64,000 bases of DNA, taken from Rhodospirillaceae bacterium. GTDB taxonomy: Bacteria; Pseudomonadota; Alphaproteobacteria; Reyranellales; Reyranellaceae. How positions within the stretch are numbered: the stretch's first letter is position 1; every line of letters starts with the position of its first letter. Shown one piece after another: positions 54,579 through 64,000 of the stretch. The notes below the pieces were generated by a model that was given only the letters and a program-made list of their open reading frames with translations, ran no database searches and was not told the origin of the DNA. The position numbers and the translations under genes were made by a program. The DNA lies in the NCBI GenBank assembly GCA_009772935.1, contig WOUR01000008.1, positions 124,001 through 188,000 on the forward strand, read 5' to 3'.

Positions 54579-54773
54579 CTATTCGGCGCGCAGGCTTTCG
54601 CGCGGCGGCTGGAGCTTCGCTGCGGCAAGCTTCGCCTGGCCGGGCGTGTTGAACTGATGACCTTCCAGTTCGAAGAAGGGACGTGTGAAGGCATGGAAGC
54701 GGAACGCGTTGCCTTCCTTGAGGACGACACCGGCGGGCTTTCCCCAGATTTCGACGACGAAGGGCTCGGGCAT
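54579..54773 (-). CDS. Small conserved hypothetical protein
   Basis: A 64-residue protein starting MPEPFVVEIWGKPAGVV at ATG 54773, with AAGGAGA nine bases upstream. An earlier in-frame start at 54863 would add 30 residues that look non-coding. It has a short beta-rich core (FVVEIWGKPAGVVLKEGNAF) and a basic helical C-terminus (PGQAKLAAAKLQPP), without signal or membrane segments. Short proteins of this shape are common in Rhizobiales-like genomes, but no function is known. Confidence 0.6.
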   Translation of the reverse strand: MPEPFVVEIWGKPAGVVLKEGNAFRFHAFTRPFFELEGHQFNTPGQAKLAAAKLQPPRESLRAE

Positions 54774-54962
54774 GGCGCGGTCTCCTTCCGGCTGAAGTTT
54801 CTGCGATCGGTTCTGAGATGGTGTCGGCATGGGAGAAGACAATGACCGGAGCTTTCGAAACAACAGACGGTCACAGGAGATGCTTCGCGTACGGCATCAA
54901 TATGGCGGCAACGCTTTTCCCTGCTGGTGCAGCGGTCATCCTTGCTGAACAATGACACTCCA

Positions 54963-55880
54963 ATGTCACGCACCCTTACCCGCTCCCGTTTCATGGGAAT
55001 CGCCGCCGGGGCCGCCGTGCTCGCTGCAGGCCACGGCGCCGCGCAGACGGGAGTCCGCATGCATCAGCGCAGAATTCCTTCATCGGGCGAGATGCTGCCG
55101 GTGGTCGGCGTCGGCACGTGGCGGACGTTCGACGTCGGCGCAAAGCCGGAGGATCGCGCACCGCTCGCAGAGGTGCTGCGGCTGCTGTTCGCGGCCGGCG
55201 GCTCGGTAATCGACACATCGCCGATGTATGGGTCGGCCGAAGCCGTGGTCGGCGACCTTCTGTCCGCCGCCGCTGCCCGCTCCAGGGCCTTCATCGCCAC
55301 CAAGGTCTGGACCACGGGCCGCGACAGGGGCCTCTCGCAGATGCGCAATTCGATGCGACTGCTCAAGACCGACCGCATCGACCTGATGCAGATCCACAAT
55401 CTCGTGGACTGGCGCGCCCATCTGCCGACGCTGCGCGCCTGGCAGGAAGAAGGCCGCATCCGCTATCTCGGCATCACCCACTACACGCAGAGTGCCCATG
55501 ACGAGCTGGAAAGCGTGATGCGGGCGGAGAAATGGGATTTCGTCCAGATCAACTACGCGCTCGACGATCGCGCCGTCGAACGCCGTCTGCTGCCGCTGGC
55601 CGCCGAGCGCGGCATCGCCGCAATCGTGAACCAGCCATTCGGAGGCGGCGGTCTCCTGCGCCGGCTGCTCGGCCGCAAGCTGCCCGACTGGGCAGGCGAG
55701 ATCGGCGTAACGAGCTGGGCGCAGCTGCTGCTGAAATTCGTGCTGGCAAATCCCGTGGTCACCTGTGTCGTCCCCGGCACCGGCAAACCCGAGCACATGG
55801 CGGACAACCTGCAGGCGGGCTTCGGGGTCTACCCCGACGCGGCGCTCCTCAAGAAGATGATCGCTGAGATCGCGGTCTAG
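54963..55880 (+). CDS. Exported aldo/keto reductase family protein
   Basis: AKR-fold oxidoreductase of 305 residues with an N-terminal signal-like segment (SRTLTRSRFMGIAAGAAVLAAGHGAAQ). Catalytic tetrad candidates are Asp in SVIDTSPMYGSAE, Tyr in the same motif, Lys in FIATKVWTTGRD and His in LMQIHNLVDWRAH. LVPG-type cofactor segments are VVTCVVPGTGKPEHM and NQPFGGGGLLRR. The Arg residues of the signal are not a strict twin-arginine pair. If exported, it would have to carry a folded cofactor or use another donor, which is unusual for NADPH-dependent AKRs. It is divergent from the small protein gene. Confidence 0.85.
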   Translation: MSRTLTRSRFMGIAAGAAVLAAGHGAAQTGVRMHQRRIPSSGEMLPVVGVGTWRTFDVGAKPEDRAPLAEVLRLLFAAGGSVIDTSPMYGSAEAVVGDLLSAAAARSRAFIATKVWTTGRDRGLSQMRNSMRLLKTDRIDLMQIHNLVDWRAHLPTLRAWQEEGRIRYLGITHYTQSAHDELESVMRAEKWDFVQINYALDDRAVERRLLPLAAERGIAAIVNQPFGGGGLLRRLLGRKLPDWAGEIGVTSWAQLLLKFVLANPVVTCVVPGTGKPEHMADNLQAGFGVYPDAALLKKMIAEIAV

Positions 55881-55887
55881 AGCGGAT

Positions 55888-55958
55888 TGACCCCTCCGCC
55901 CCTTCAGGGCACCTCCCCATTTAGATGGGGAGCCGTCGTCGTCTTACGACGACGGAGG
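55888..55958. repeat. Dispersed palindromic repeat (half element) with internal hairpin
   Basis: It begins with TGACCCCTCCGCCCC and CACCTCCCCATT, like the element at 22480. It then diverges into a 10-bp hairpin CCGTCGTCGT-CTT-ACGACGACGG (55933-55955) and ends in GGAGGGATTA. It fills the gap between two convergent genes and could act as a terminator in both directions. Confidence 0.65.
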
Positions 55959-55960
55959 GA

Positions 55961-56866
55961 TTAGAGGTCCAGCGGCAGGTCCGTCTCGATCCAGGCGGTC
56001 GCAGAGGAATGCCTCGGCTGCCAGCCGAGTTCACTTCGGGCACGCCTGGCGCGGACGCGGCTGTTGGAGCCGAACGTGTAGGCGGCACTGTTCTCGCCAA
56101 GTTCCTTTGCAGCGTCCTCGAACCGCCAGGCCTGCGGCTCGCCCAGCTCGAGGCGACGCGCAACTGCGACGCAGATGTCACGATACGACGCCTCGCCGTT
56201 CTCGGCGAAGTAGAAGGCACCGGCGGGCGCCTTGGCGAGCGCCAAACGATAGAGGTCGGCCACATCCTCGACATGGACGTTCGACCAGATGTTCAGGCCC
56301 CTGCCGACATGGCGCACCACGCCGGAGGCCCTCGCCCTCTTCGCAAGGCCGGGAATCTGCGCGCTGTCGCGCGCCAGTCCGAGGCCGTTGCCGTAGATCA
56401 TGGTCGGACACACGACGATCGAGCGCACGCCCCGGCAACTCGCGTCACGGATCGCGCGGTCGATGGCGACCCGTGCCTGCTTGCCCGGTACCGGCTCGAC
56501 CGGCGTGTCCTCGTCATGGATCTTGTCCGACGCGACGTCGCCATGGGCATCGTCGGCCACGATGCTGGAGCCGCTGGTGTGGAGGAACGGCTTGCCCGAC
56601 CCGACGAGCGCCTCCAGGAAAGCATCGATCGCGCCGCGATGGTCGCTGTTGGCCGTATTGATCACCGCATCGGCGCGCCGGGCTTCGGCCGTCAGGAGGG
56701 CGGCATCGTCGAGGCCGCCGATGACCGGCTCGACACCGAAGAAAGCGAGCCTGCGGCCCTTCTCGGCGTCGCGCACGAGCCCGCGCAGGCTGTGGCCGTC
56801 GTCGAGCAGACGTCGCGCGATGGTGCCGCCGATGTAACCGGTCGCGCCGGTCAGGAAGATGTCCAT
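55961..56866 (-). CDS. NAD-dependent epimerase/dehydratase family protein
   Basis: Extended SDR of 301 residues. The cofactor motif is IFLTGATGYIGGTIARRL at the N-terminus. The usual catalytic Ser is found in LHTSGSSIVAD, but the YxxxK pair is replaced (PGKQARVAIDRA), so catalytic activity is uncertain. VCPTMIYGNGLGL and IWSNVHVEDVADLYRLAL are family-like. The start at 56866 is preferred over 56872 because AGGAG then has correct spacing. It begins 11 bases after the dinB stop and is probably co-transcribed with it. Confidence 0.82.
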   Translation of the reverse strand: MDIFLTGATGYIGGTIARRLLDDGHSLRGLVRDAEKGRRLAFFGVEPVIGGLDDAALLTAEARRADAVINTANSDHRGAIDAFLEALVGSGKPFLHTSGSSIVADDAHGDVASDKIHDEDTPVEPVPGKQARVAIDRAIRDASCRGVRSIVVCPTMIYGNGLGLARDSAQIPGLAKRARASGVVRHVGRGLNIWSNVHVEDVADLYRLALAKAPAGAFYFAENGEASYRDICVAVARRLELGEPQAWRFEDAAKELGENSAAYTFGSNSRVRARRARSELGWQPRHSSATAWIETDLPLDL

Positions 56867-56877
56867 GGTCATGTCTC

Positions 56878-57957
<1,080 letters not shown>

Positions 57958-58012
57958 GGCCGGAGTATAGGCGCGTCGTGGACCGAGGTCCCCTGGGGCC
58001 GGTGTCGCCGCC

Positions 58013-59374
58013 TCACGCCGGGCGCGCGGGTCGCAGGCGAAGCGTGAAGACCGCGCCTCCCCCGGGCCGGTCGTCGACCGAGATGGTGCCGCCGTGTGCG
58101 GCGGCCACGCGGGTCACGATGGCCAGCCCGAGCCCGCGGCTGTCGGGTCGCGCGCGGTCGCGACGCCAGAAGCGCTTGAAGATCGTCTCGCGTTCGGCTG
58201 TCGGCACGCCGGGGCCTTCATCCAGTACCCGCACCGTTCCGTCAGTGGTGACATCGACCTCGATCGCCCCGCCGGCCGGCGTATGGCGAATGGCATTCTC
58301 GACGAGATTGCGGACCGCCCGGAACAGCGCCTCGGCATGGCCGTGCACCCACACCGGCGTCTCGGCGCCGGTCAGGGCGATCGTCCTGTCGCTGTCGACA
58401 ACGAGCGGCGCCATGAAGGCCACCGCCTCGGCACAGACGTTCTGCAGGTCCGCCCGGGAGTTGCCGTCCACCACAAGCACCTCGAGTTCTGCGATATCGA
58501 GGACCTGGTTCACGGTGCGGGTCATGTTGACGATGTCGATCTCCAGCGACCGACGCAGCGGCTGGTCCTCCAGCGTATCGACTCGGGCCCGCATGATGGC
58601 CAGCGGCGTCCGCAGTTCGTGCGCCATGTCGGCGGTGAATTCGCGCTGTGCGCGGAATCCCGCTTCCAGCCGGTCGAGCGCCTGGTTGACCGCGTGCACG
58701 AGCGGCACGATCTCGGTCGGCATCGACTGCTCCGACAGCCGGACATCGGTGCTGGTCGGCCCGATCGATGTCGCCGTTTCGGACGCGGCACGCACCGGGT
58801 CGAGGGCGCGGCGAAAAATCATGATGTCGATCAACAGGAGGAGCAGCAGGATCGGGAAGGTGATCCAGGCGACGCGCGGCAGGAATGAAGCGACGATATC
58901 GTCGATGATGACGTCGCGGTGCGCCAGGTCCTGCCCGACCTGAATCCAGTAGAGACGGTCGCCGATGGCGCGCGGCACGTTCACGCCGATGAGCGCCGGA
59001 CCCTTGCTGCGACGCTGCGCGAACGAGTCTTTCGTCAGAGAATCGTTGGCGGTCGAGAGCGGCGCATCGTCCGGACGCGAAGCGAACAGCAACTTCCCCG
59101 TCGAATCGAGGATGGCATAGGCATAGAGGGCATAATCGCCGGAATAGATGGGCTGGGCCTCCTGCGGAATGTCGAGCGTGACGCCGCCATCGGGAGTCGG
59201 TCGCAGGAAGCTCGCGATCGTGAGGGCCTGGGCGCGCAGCGCGTCGCGGTGGAGGCTGTTGGCCGCCTCGTTGAGCAGCCAGTAGAGCGCCAGCGGGATC
59301 AGGATCGAGGTGACGCCGATCGCCACGACATGCAGCGCGACCACACGCGAGAGGATCGAGCGGAAGCGCCTCAA
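58013..59374 (-). CDS. Sensor histidine kinase (two-component system)
   Basis: Membrane histidine kinase of 453 residues. TM1 is about residues 10-35, a periplasmic sensor region spans ~36-165, TM2 ~166-187, then a short HAMP-like linker. The phospho-acceptor is His252 in MAHELRTPLAIMRARVD. The ATPase domain has the N box NLVENAIRHTPAGG, G1 DEGPGVP, F box IFKRFWRRD and G2 SRGLGLAIVTR. Translation appears to start at TTG 59374, sharing TTGA with the response regulator stop, so the two are coupled. It partners the regulator upstream. The signal is unknown. Confidence 0.9.
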   Translation of the reverse strand: MRRFRSILSRVVALHVVAIGVTSILIPLALYWLLNEAANSLHRDALRAQALTIASFLRPTPDGGVTLDIPQEAQPIYSGDYALYAYAILDSTGKLLFASRPDDAPLSTANDSLTKDSFAQRRSKGPALIGVNVPRAIGDRLYWIQVGQDLAHRDVIIDDIVASFLPRVAWITFPILLLLLLIDIMIFRRALDPVRAASETATSIGPTSTDVRLSEQSMPTEIVPLVHAVNQALDRLEAGFRAQREFTADMAHELRTPLAIMRARVDTLEDQPLRRSLEIDIVNMTRTVNQVLDIAELEVLVVDGNSRADLQNVCAEAVAFMAPLVVDSDRTIALTGAETPVWVHGHAEALFRAVRNLVENAIRHTPAGGAIEVDVTTDGTVRVLDEGPGVPTAERETIFKRFWRRDRARPDSRGLGLAIVTRVAAAHGGTISVDDRPGGGAVFTLRLRPARPA

Positions 59375-60054
59375 ACGGCGGCCTTTTCCTCGGACAGCAG
59401 ATAGCCGACGCCCCGAACGGTGTGGATTTTCACGGTCGCGCCGCAGTCCGACAGCATCTTGCGCAGGCGGTGGACGTAAACTTCGACGGCGTTCGAGCCG
59501 ACATCCCCCGACAGGCCGAAGAGCTGGTCCTCGAATAGGCGCTTGGGAACCACGTTGCCGCCACGCCGCAGCAGGATTTCCAGGATCGCCGTCTCGCGGG
59601 CCGCAAACACCCTCAACTTGCCGCCGACGAAGACCTGCCGCCCTTCCGTCTCCAGCGAGACGTTTCCGAAGGAGAGCTGACGGCCGAGCAGGTTGCCGGG
59701 CCGGCGCAGCAGCGCCTGAAGCCGCGCCACCAGCTCCTCCATGGCGAACGGCTTCACGAGGTAATCGTCGGCGCCCGCCCTGAGGCCATTTACCCGGTCG
59801 CTCACACCGTCCCGCGCCGTTAGGACGAGGACAGGCGTCGAATCGCCGCGTCCGCGGATGCTGCGCAGCAATGACAGCCCGTCCTGGTCCGGCAGACCGA
59901 GATCGAGAACGATCGCCGCGTAGCGCATGGCGGCCAGCGAATGCGCGGCATCGCCGGCATTGGCCACCGTGTCCGCGGAAAAGCCACTGCGCGCCAGGCC
60001 CTTGACCAGCAGGCTGACGAGTTCGTCGTTGTCCTCGACGAGAAGGACCCTCAT
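59371..60054 (-). CDS. OmpR-family response regulator
   Basis: Transcription factor of 227 residues. The receiver domain has the acidic pocket in VLLVEDND, phospho-acceptor Asp51 in AAIVLDLGLPDQDG and conserved Lys in DDYLVKPF. The C-terminal winged-helix domain has the recognition helix region GSNAVEVYVHRLRKML followed by IHTVRGVGYLL. ATG 60054 is chosen because the receiver starts there; a GTG at 60066 would lack a proper ribosome-binding site. It is upstream of, and coupled to, the histidine kinase gene. It resembles the QseB/TctD-type group. Confidence 0.95.
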   Translation of the reverse strand: MRVLLVEDNDELVSLLVKGLARSGFSADTVANAGDAAHSLAAMRYAAIVLDLGLPDQDGLSLLRSIRGRGDSTPVLVLTARDGVSDRVNGLRAGADDYLVKPFAMEELVARLQALLRRPGNLLGRQLSFGNVSLETEGRQVFVGGKLRVFAARETAILEILLRRGGNVVPKRLFEDQLFGLSGDVGSNAVEVYVHRLRKMLSDCGATVKIHTVRGVGYLLSEEKAAV

Positions 60055-60190
60055 GGGCGTCCACACTCCCTGGACGAATTTGCGATTGGGGCGATCCTAG
60101 CACGGCCGGCGTCCGTCAATCGCCATACAAGCGATTCGAGGAGTCGTGACGCCGTCTTGACCGGCGTCTGGGGCGCCCCGAAAAGGGGCG

Positions 60191-60985
60191 ATGCCCTCAG
60201 AAGACCAACTCATCGATCTCGCCGACCGCCGCCTCCGGGTCCGCCGCCTTGCGCCGGCGCAGGATGACGGGCTCGATCGCACGGTGCTGGTCTTCCTGCA
60301 CGAGGGCCTGGGCTGCATCGAGATGTGGCGCGACTTCCCCCAGAAGCTCTGCGACGCCACGCGCTGCAGCGGCATCGTCTACGACCGCACCGGCTATGGA
60401 AGGTCGAGCGCCTGGCCGTCCGATCCCGGCCTCCGCTACATGGAGATCGAGGCCGACCTCGTCCTGCCGCGCCTGTTGACCGCCCTCGGGATCGAGGATT
60501 GCGTGCTGGTAGGCCACAGCGACGGCGGCACGATCGCGCTGAACTATGCCGCGGCCGATCCCGAGCCGCTGCGCGCCGTGGTGACCTTGGCCGCGCATGC
60601 GATCAACGAGCCGGTCTGCGTCGAGGCGATCACCCGGGCCCGCGGGGCCTTCGCCTCCGGCGACCTGCGCCAGAGGCTCGCGAAGTATCACGACGACGTC
60701 GATGGCGCCTTCCGTCTCTGGGCCGATTCCTGGATCGCGCCGGGCTTCGAGCCGATGGACGCCAACGGTCGGCTGCCGGGCGTCGTGGTGCCGGTGCAGG
60801 CGATCCAGGGCGAGGACGACGAATACGGCAGCGAGCTGCAGCTCGGGATCATCGCCGGCAAGGTCGGGGGGTATTGCGAAACGCGGCTGGTGCCGGATTG
60901 CGGCCACAGCCCGCACCTGCAGCAGCCGGCCCAGGTCCTGGCGGAGATGACGCGCTTCGTGTCGCCGCTGGCGCTGCTCGGCTGA
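60191..60985 (+). CDS. Alpha/beta hydrolase fold protein
   Basis: Cytoplasmic alpha/beta hydrolase of 264 residues. The oxyanion motif is VFLHEGLGCIEMW (HEGLG in place of HGGPG). The nucleophile is Ser110 in LVGHSDGGTIAL, the acid is in IQGEDDEYG and the base is His in DCGHSPHLQQP. The fold resembles esterases or haloperoxidase-like enzymes; the substrate is unknown. ATG 60191 follows AAAAGGGGCG. Its stop abuts that of the convergent TPR-like gene (no gap). Confidence 0.87.
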   Translation: MPSEDQLIDLADRRLRVRRLAPAQDDGLDRTVLVFLHEGLGCIEMWRDFPQKLCDATRCSGIVYDRTGYGRSSAWPSDPGLRYMEIEADLVLPRLLTALGIEDCVLVGHSDGGTIALNYAAADPEPLRAVVTLAAHAINEPVCVEAITRARGAFASGDLRQRLAKYHDDVDGAFRLWADSWIAPGFEPMDANGRLPGVVVPVQAIQGEDDEYGSELQLGIIAGKVGGYCETRLVPDCGHSPHLQQPAQVLAEMTRFVSPLALLG

Positions 60986-61996
60986 CTAGAGCCGCTTCAG
61001 CTCGCTGGAGGCGGCCCAATTGAGCTCGGACACGGTGGGGCAGCGGGCCTGGGCGAGCTGGAACTGTTCGCGCGCGCGCTGCTTGTCGCCGCGGCGGACG
61101 GCGTCCATCCCGATGAAGAAGGCGGCCGGGCACTTGCCGTTGGCGCGCTTGGCCCCGTCGTCGGATTCCGCGGCGACCTCGAGTTCGCCGGCCGTGCCCT
61201 TGCCCATCAGGAACCGCAGGATCGGGCCGGGCCATTCGTTCAGGCTCTCGGCCCCGACGTCACGGACCAGGGCTGTGCGGGCGTCGCGCCGGGCCCGGAC
61301 CTGCGCGGCATAGCGCCAGAGCAGCGGCGCCTGCTTCGACTTGAAATTGGGCCGGCCCGCCAGCGAGGCGTCGAAATCGTCGGCCGCCTGGGCATAGTTG
61401 CCGAGATTGAAATTCGCATGGCCGCGGTAGAACAGCGCCGACCGACGCTCGCCCGGCGTCTGGGCGCCGGCCAGGGCGGCATCGAGCAAGCCGATGGCGC
61501 GCGGGAAGTCGGCGATCTGCATGTAGACCTGGGCCTGGGCGATCGTCAGGGACGGATCGCCCGGCTTGCGTTGCAGCGCGCTGTCCAGGGTGCGCAGCGC
61601 CGCCGCCCGGTCGCCGCCGCCCGCCAGGCCCGGCATCGTGCTCGACAGCACGACCTGCCAGTCGCCCGGCAGGACCTTGCCCATCTCGGCAATGTCCTTC
61701 TGGCTGTCGGCCTCGCGCCCCAACCGGCTCAGCTGGAACGCACGGATACTGAGATAGATCGACCGGTCGAAGGCCGAGAGCTGCGACGCCGACAGGATTT
61801 TGTTCAGCGAGTCGAGGGTCGCGCCGCCGCCGGCACCCGTCGCGCCGGGCAGCGCGGGCGCAGCAGCTCCACCGGACGAAAAGCCACGCGCGCTGGGATC
61901 CCAGGATTCGGCCGCGTTCCGCTGTGCCGACGCTTCGCCCGCCAGGGCCAGCGCCACTGCAAGAACCCCAAATGCGTAACCCATTCGACGTCGCAT
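60986..61996 (-). CDS. Exported TPR-like repeat protein, hypothetical
   Basis: A 336-residue protein with a signal peptide (MRRRMGYAFGVLAVALALAGEASAQ). Mature helical pairs look like tetratricopeptide repeats, for example GDPSLTIAQAQVYMQIADFPRAIGLLDAAL, then SALFYRGHANFNLGNYAQAADDFDASL. A C-terminal repeat-like pair is MDAVRRGDKQRAREQFQLAQ. The mature N-terminus is Gly/Ala-rich. The start at 61996 is set by the signal peptide; ATG 61984 is close by. It is divergent from acnA and likely periplasmic or envelope-linked. Its function is not known. Confidence 0.7.
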   Translation of the reverse strand: MRRRMGYAFGVLAVALALAGEASAQRNAAESWDPSARGFSSGGAAAPALPGATGAGGGATLDSLNKILSASQLSAFDRSIYLSIRAFQLSRLGREADSQKDIAEMGKVLPGDWQVVLSSTMPGLAGGGDRAAALRTLDSALQRKPGDPSLTIAQAQVYMQIADFPRAIGLLDAALAGAQTPGERRSALFYRGHANFNLGNYAQAADDFDASLAGRPNFKSKQAPLLWRYAAQVRARRDARTALVRDVGAESLNEWPGPILRFLMGKGTAGELEVAAESDDGAKRANGKCPAAFFIGMDAVRRGDKQRAREQFQLAQARCPTVSELNWAASSELKRL

Positions 61997-62038
61997 GCGC
62001 CCAATCTGACACAACGGCCGCAAAGCCGCATCCGCCGA

Positions 62039-62067
62039 TTGCCTGCGGAGGTGCATGCCCCTATTTT
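62039..62067 (+). promoter_or_regulatory. Sigma70-type promoter of acnA
   Basis: TTGCCT (62039-62044) and TATTTT (62062-62067) are separated by 17 bases. The predicted start near 62074 gives a ~35-base leader to the acnA ATG at 62109. The matches are moderate (four of six in each hexamer). Confidence 0.4.
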
Positions 62068-62108
62068 GCCCCACATCCGCAGAGAACCGACCTTCCAGGA
62101 GTGTAGAT

Positions 62109-64000
62109 ATGGCCGCCGCCCATCCCAATAGCTTCAAGGCTCGAAAGACGCTGAAGGTCGGTAGCCGCAGCTATACCTATTTCAGCCTGAAGGCGGTCGA
62201 GAAGGAGGTCGGCGACCTTTCCCGCCTGCCGTTCTCGCTCCGCGTCCTGATGGAAAACCTGCTGCGCCACGAGGACGGCACGACCGTCAAGAAGACCGAC
62301 ATCTCGGCTTTCGCTGAATGGCTGAAGAATGGCGGCCGCTCCACCAAGGAGATCAACTTCCGACCCGCCCGCGTGCTGATGCAGGACTTCACCGGTGTCC
62401 CCGCCGTGGTCGATCTCGCCGCCATGCGCGACGCCATGGGCAAGCTGGGCGGAGACCCCAAGAAGATCAACCCGCTGGTCCCGGTCGACCTCGTGATCGA
62501 CCACTCGGTGATCGTCGACAATTTCGGCAATTCGAGCGCCTTCGGGGCCAACGTGAAGCTCGAATACGAGCGCAACCTCGAGCGCTACCAGTTCCTGCGC
62601 TGGGGCTCGATGGCGTTCGACAATTTCCGCGTCGTCCCGCCGGGCACCGGCATCTGCCACCAGGTCAATCTCGAGTACCTGGCCCAGGTCGTATGGACCA
62701 AGAAGGAAGGCAAGGAGACGATCGCCTATCCCGACACGCTGGTCGGCACCGACTCGCATACCACGATGGTGAACGGCCTGGCCGTGCTGGGCTGGGGCGT
62801 CGGCGGCATCGAGGCAGAGGCTGCCATGCTCGGCCAGCCGCAGCCGATGGTCATCCCCGACGTGGTGGGTTTCAAGCTGACCGGCAAGCTCAAGGAAGGC
62901 GCGACCGCGACCGACCTGGTGCTCACCGTCACCCAGATGCTGCGCAAGAAGGGCGTGGTGAACAAGTTCGTCGAGTTCTACGGCGACGGTCTGGCGGACC
63001 TGCCGCTGGCCAATCGCGCGACCATCGCCAACATGGCGCCGGAGTACGGCGCGACCTGCGGCTTCTTCCCGGTCGACGACATCACGCTGGGCTTCCTCAA
63101 GACGACCAACCGCGGGACGGCTGCCAAGCTGGTCGAGGCCTACGCCAAGAAGCAGGGCCTGTGGCGTTCGAAGAAGTCGCCGGAGCCGGTCTTCACCGAC
63201 ACGCTGTCGCTCGACCTCGGCGACGTCGTGCCGAGCCTCGCCGGCCCGAAGCGCCCGCAGGATCGCGTGCCGCTGGCCGACGCCGCTCAGCAGTTCGTCG
63301 CGAACATGGAGAAGGAATTCGACCGCAAGGATGACGGCAAGCGCATCCCCTGCGTGGGCACGAATTACGACCTCGGTCACGGCGACGTGGTGATCGCGGC
63401 CATCACCTCCTGCACCAACACCTCGAACCCCTACGTCATGCTGGGTGCCGGCCTGATCGCGCGCAACGCGGTGAAGCTCGGCCTCAAGGTCAAGCCGTGG
63501 GTGAAGACCTCGCTGGCCCCGGGCTCGCAGGTCGTGACCGAATACTTCGAGGCCTCCGGCCTGCAGAAGGACCTGAACAAGATCGGCTTCAATCTCGTCG
63601 GCTACGGCTGCACGAGCTGCATCGGCAATTCCGGCCCGCTGCCCGATCCGGTCACCAAGGCGATCGGCGACGGCGATCTGGTCGTGAGCTCGGTGCTCTC
63701 AGGCAACCGCAACTTCGAGGGGCGCGTCAATCCCCTGACCCGCGCCAACTACCTCGCCTCGCCGATGCTGGTCGTGGTCTACGCGCTGGCCGGCTCGATG
63801 AAGATCGACATCACCAAGGATCCGATCGGCATCGGCAAGGGCGGCAAGCCGGTCTACCTGAAGGACATCTGGCCTTCGAACATGGAAGTCGCCAAGACCG
63901 TCGACAAGTTCGTGACGGCCAAGGCCTTCAAGAAGCGTTACGCCAACGTCTTCGAGGGTGACCGGTTCTGGCGCGGCATCAAGACCAAGCCCAGCCTGAC
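62109..64000 (+). CDS. acnA: Aconitate hydratase A, 5' part
   Basis: TCA-cycle aconitase (citrate to isocitrate), of which the first ~630 of about 900 residues are present; the frame is open at the window end. Start ATG 62109 follows AGGAGTGTAGAT. The [4Fe-4S] cysteines are Cys435 in [12 protein letters not shown] and Cys501/Cys504 in [35 protein letters not shown] and [10 protein letters not shown] are diagnostic of the AcnA/IRP branch. The C-terminal swivel domain lies outside the window. It is cytosolic and probably monocistronic behind its own promoter. Confidence 0.97.
   Translation, partial: MAAAHPNSFKARKTLKVGSRSYTYFSLKAVEKEVGDLSRLPFSLRVLMENLLRHEDGTTVKKTDISAFAEWLKNGGRSTKEINFRPARVLMQDFTGVPAVVDLAAMRDAMGKLGGDPKKINPLVPVDLVIDHSVIVDNFGNSSAFGANVKLEYERNLERYQFLRWGSMAFDNFRVVPPGTGICHQVNLEYLAQVVWTKKEGKETIAYPDTLVGTDSHTTMVNGLAVLGWGVGGIEAEAAMLGQPQPMVIPDVVGFKLTGKLKEGATATDLVLTVTQMLRKKGVVNKFVEFYGDGLADLPLANRATIANMAPEYGATCGFFPVDDITLGFLKTTNRGTAAKLVEAYAKKQGLWRSKKSPEPVFTDTLSLDLGDVVPSLAGPKRPQDRVPLADAAQQFVANMEKEFDRKDDGKRIPCVGTNYDLGHGDVVIAAITSCTNTSNPYVMLGAGLIARNAVKLGLKVKPWVKTSLAPGSQVVTEYFEASGLQKDLNKIGFNLVGYGCTSCIGNSGPLPDPVTKAIGDGDLVVSSVLSGNRNFEGRVNPLTRANYLASPMLVVVYALAGSMKIDITKDPIGIGKGGKPVYLKDIWPSNMEVAKTVDKFVTAKAFKKRYANVFEGDRFWRGIKTKPSL

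Overview
The window reads as a 64 kb piece of a G+C-rich alphaproteobacterial chromosome. The support is gene content and order: a 207-residue NrnC-type RNase D, an Hsp20 followed by a DUF1150 protein, an RpoN/PtsN locus, aerobic cobalamin nucleotide-loop genes, a glutamate synthase alpha subunit with a 36-residue propeptide as in Azospirillum, and dispersed palindromic repeats of the kind common in Rhizobiales/Reyranella-like genomes. No rRNA, phage, insertion sequence or CRISPR is visible. Genus cannot be fixed from sequence alone.

Layout. 0-9.7 kb: 3' end of murJ, an AspA/AstE-type deacylase, an unknown protein, an MFS carrier, a Tat-exported family-5 solute-binding protein (SBP), an LprI-like protein, trpS and a heparinase II/III-like protein. 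9.8-14.2 kb: an RpoH-type promoter driving hsp20 and a DUF1150 gene, then ptsN, rpoN and nrnC (all minus strand) and tRNA-Leu(CAG). 14.3-25.8 kb: an NDUFA9-like protein, gltD-GST-tautomerase-gltB, a DMT exporter, an enoyl-CoA hydratase and scoAB. 25.9-31.2 kb: a SYLF protein and the cobalamin lower-loop set cobS-cobC-methyltransferase-cobU, divergent from cobT. 31.2-34.1 kb: poorly conserved small membrane proteins and a lipoprotein, then an exported hydrolase. 34.2-36.5 kb: katG behind two adjacent palindromes.

36.5-54 kb is the accessory heart of the window. Two complete polyamine-type ABC importers are transcribed divergently from about 43.6 kb. The left one is SBP-ATPase-permease-permease-FAD amine oxidase. 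The right one is SBP-ATPase-amidase-permease-permease. A LysR regulator follows, then a second, paralogous FAD oxidase, a DUF2817 zinc-peptidase-like protein and a family-5 SBP. A further family-5 SBP lies at the left edge. Together they look like uptake plus hydrolysis/oxidation of an amide- or amine-containing nutrient; the substrate is unknown.

54-64 kb: a CMD-family protein, a 64-residue conserved protein, an exported aldo/keto reductase, a nucleotide-sugar-epimerase-like protein downstream of dinB, a two-component system, an alpha/beta hydrolase, a TPR-like protein and the 5' two-thirds of acnA, which runs off the window.

Regulatory sites readable by eye are an RpoH-type promoter, sigma70-type promoters for ptsN, tRNA-Leu, katG and acnA, a possible sigma54 site before gltD, a Fur/PerR/Irr-like box at katG, a hairpin that would sequester the cobC ribosome-binding site, and a palindromic repeat that appears to supply the ribosome-binding site of a permease gene.
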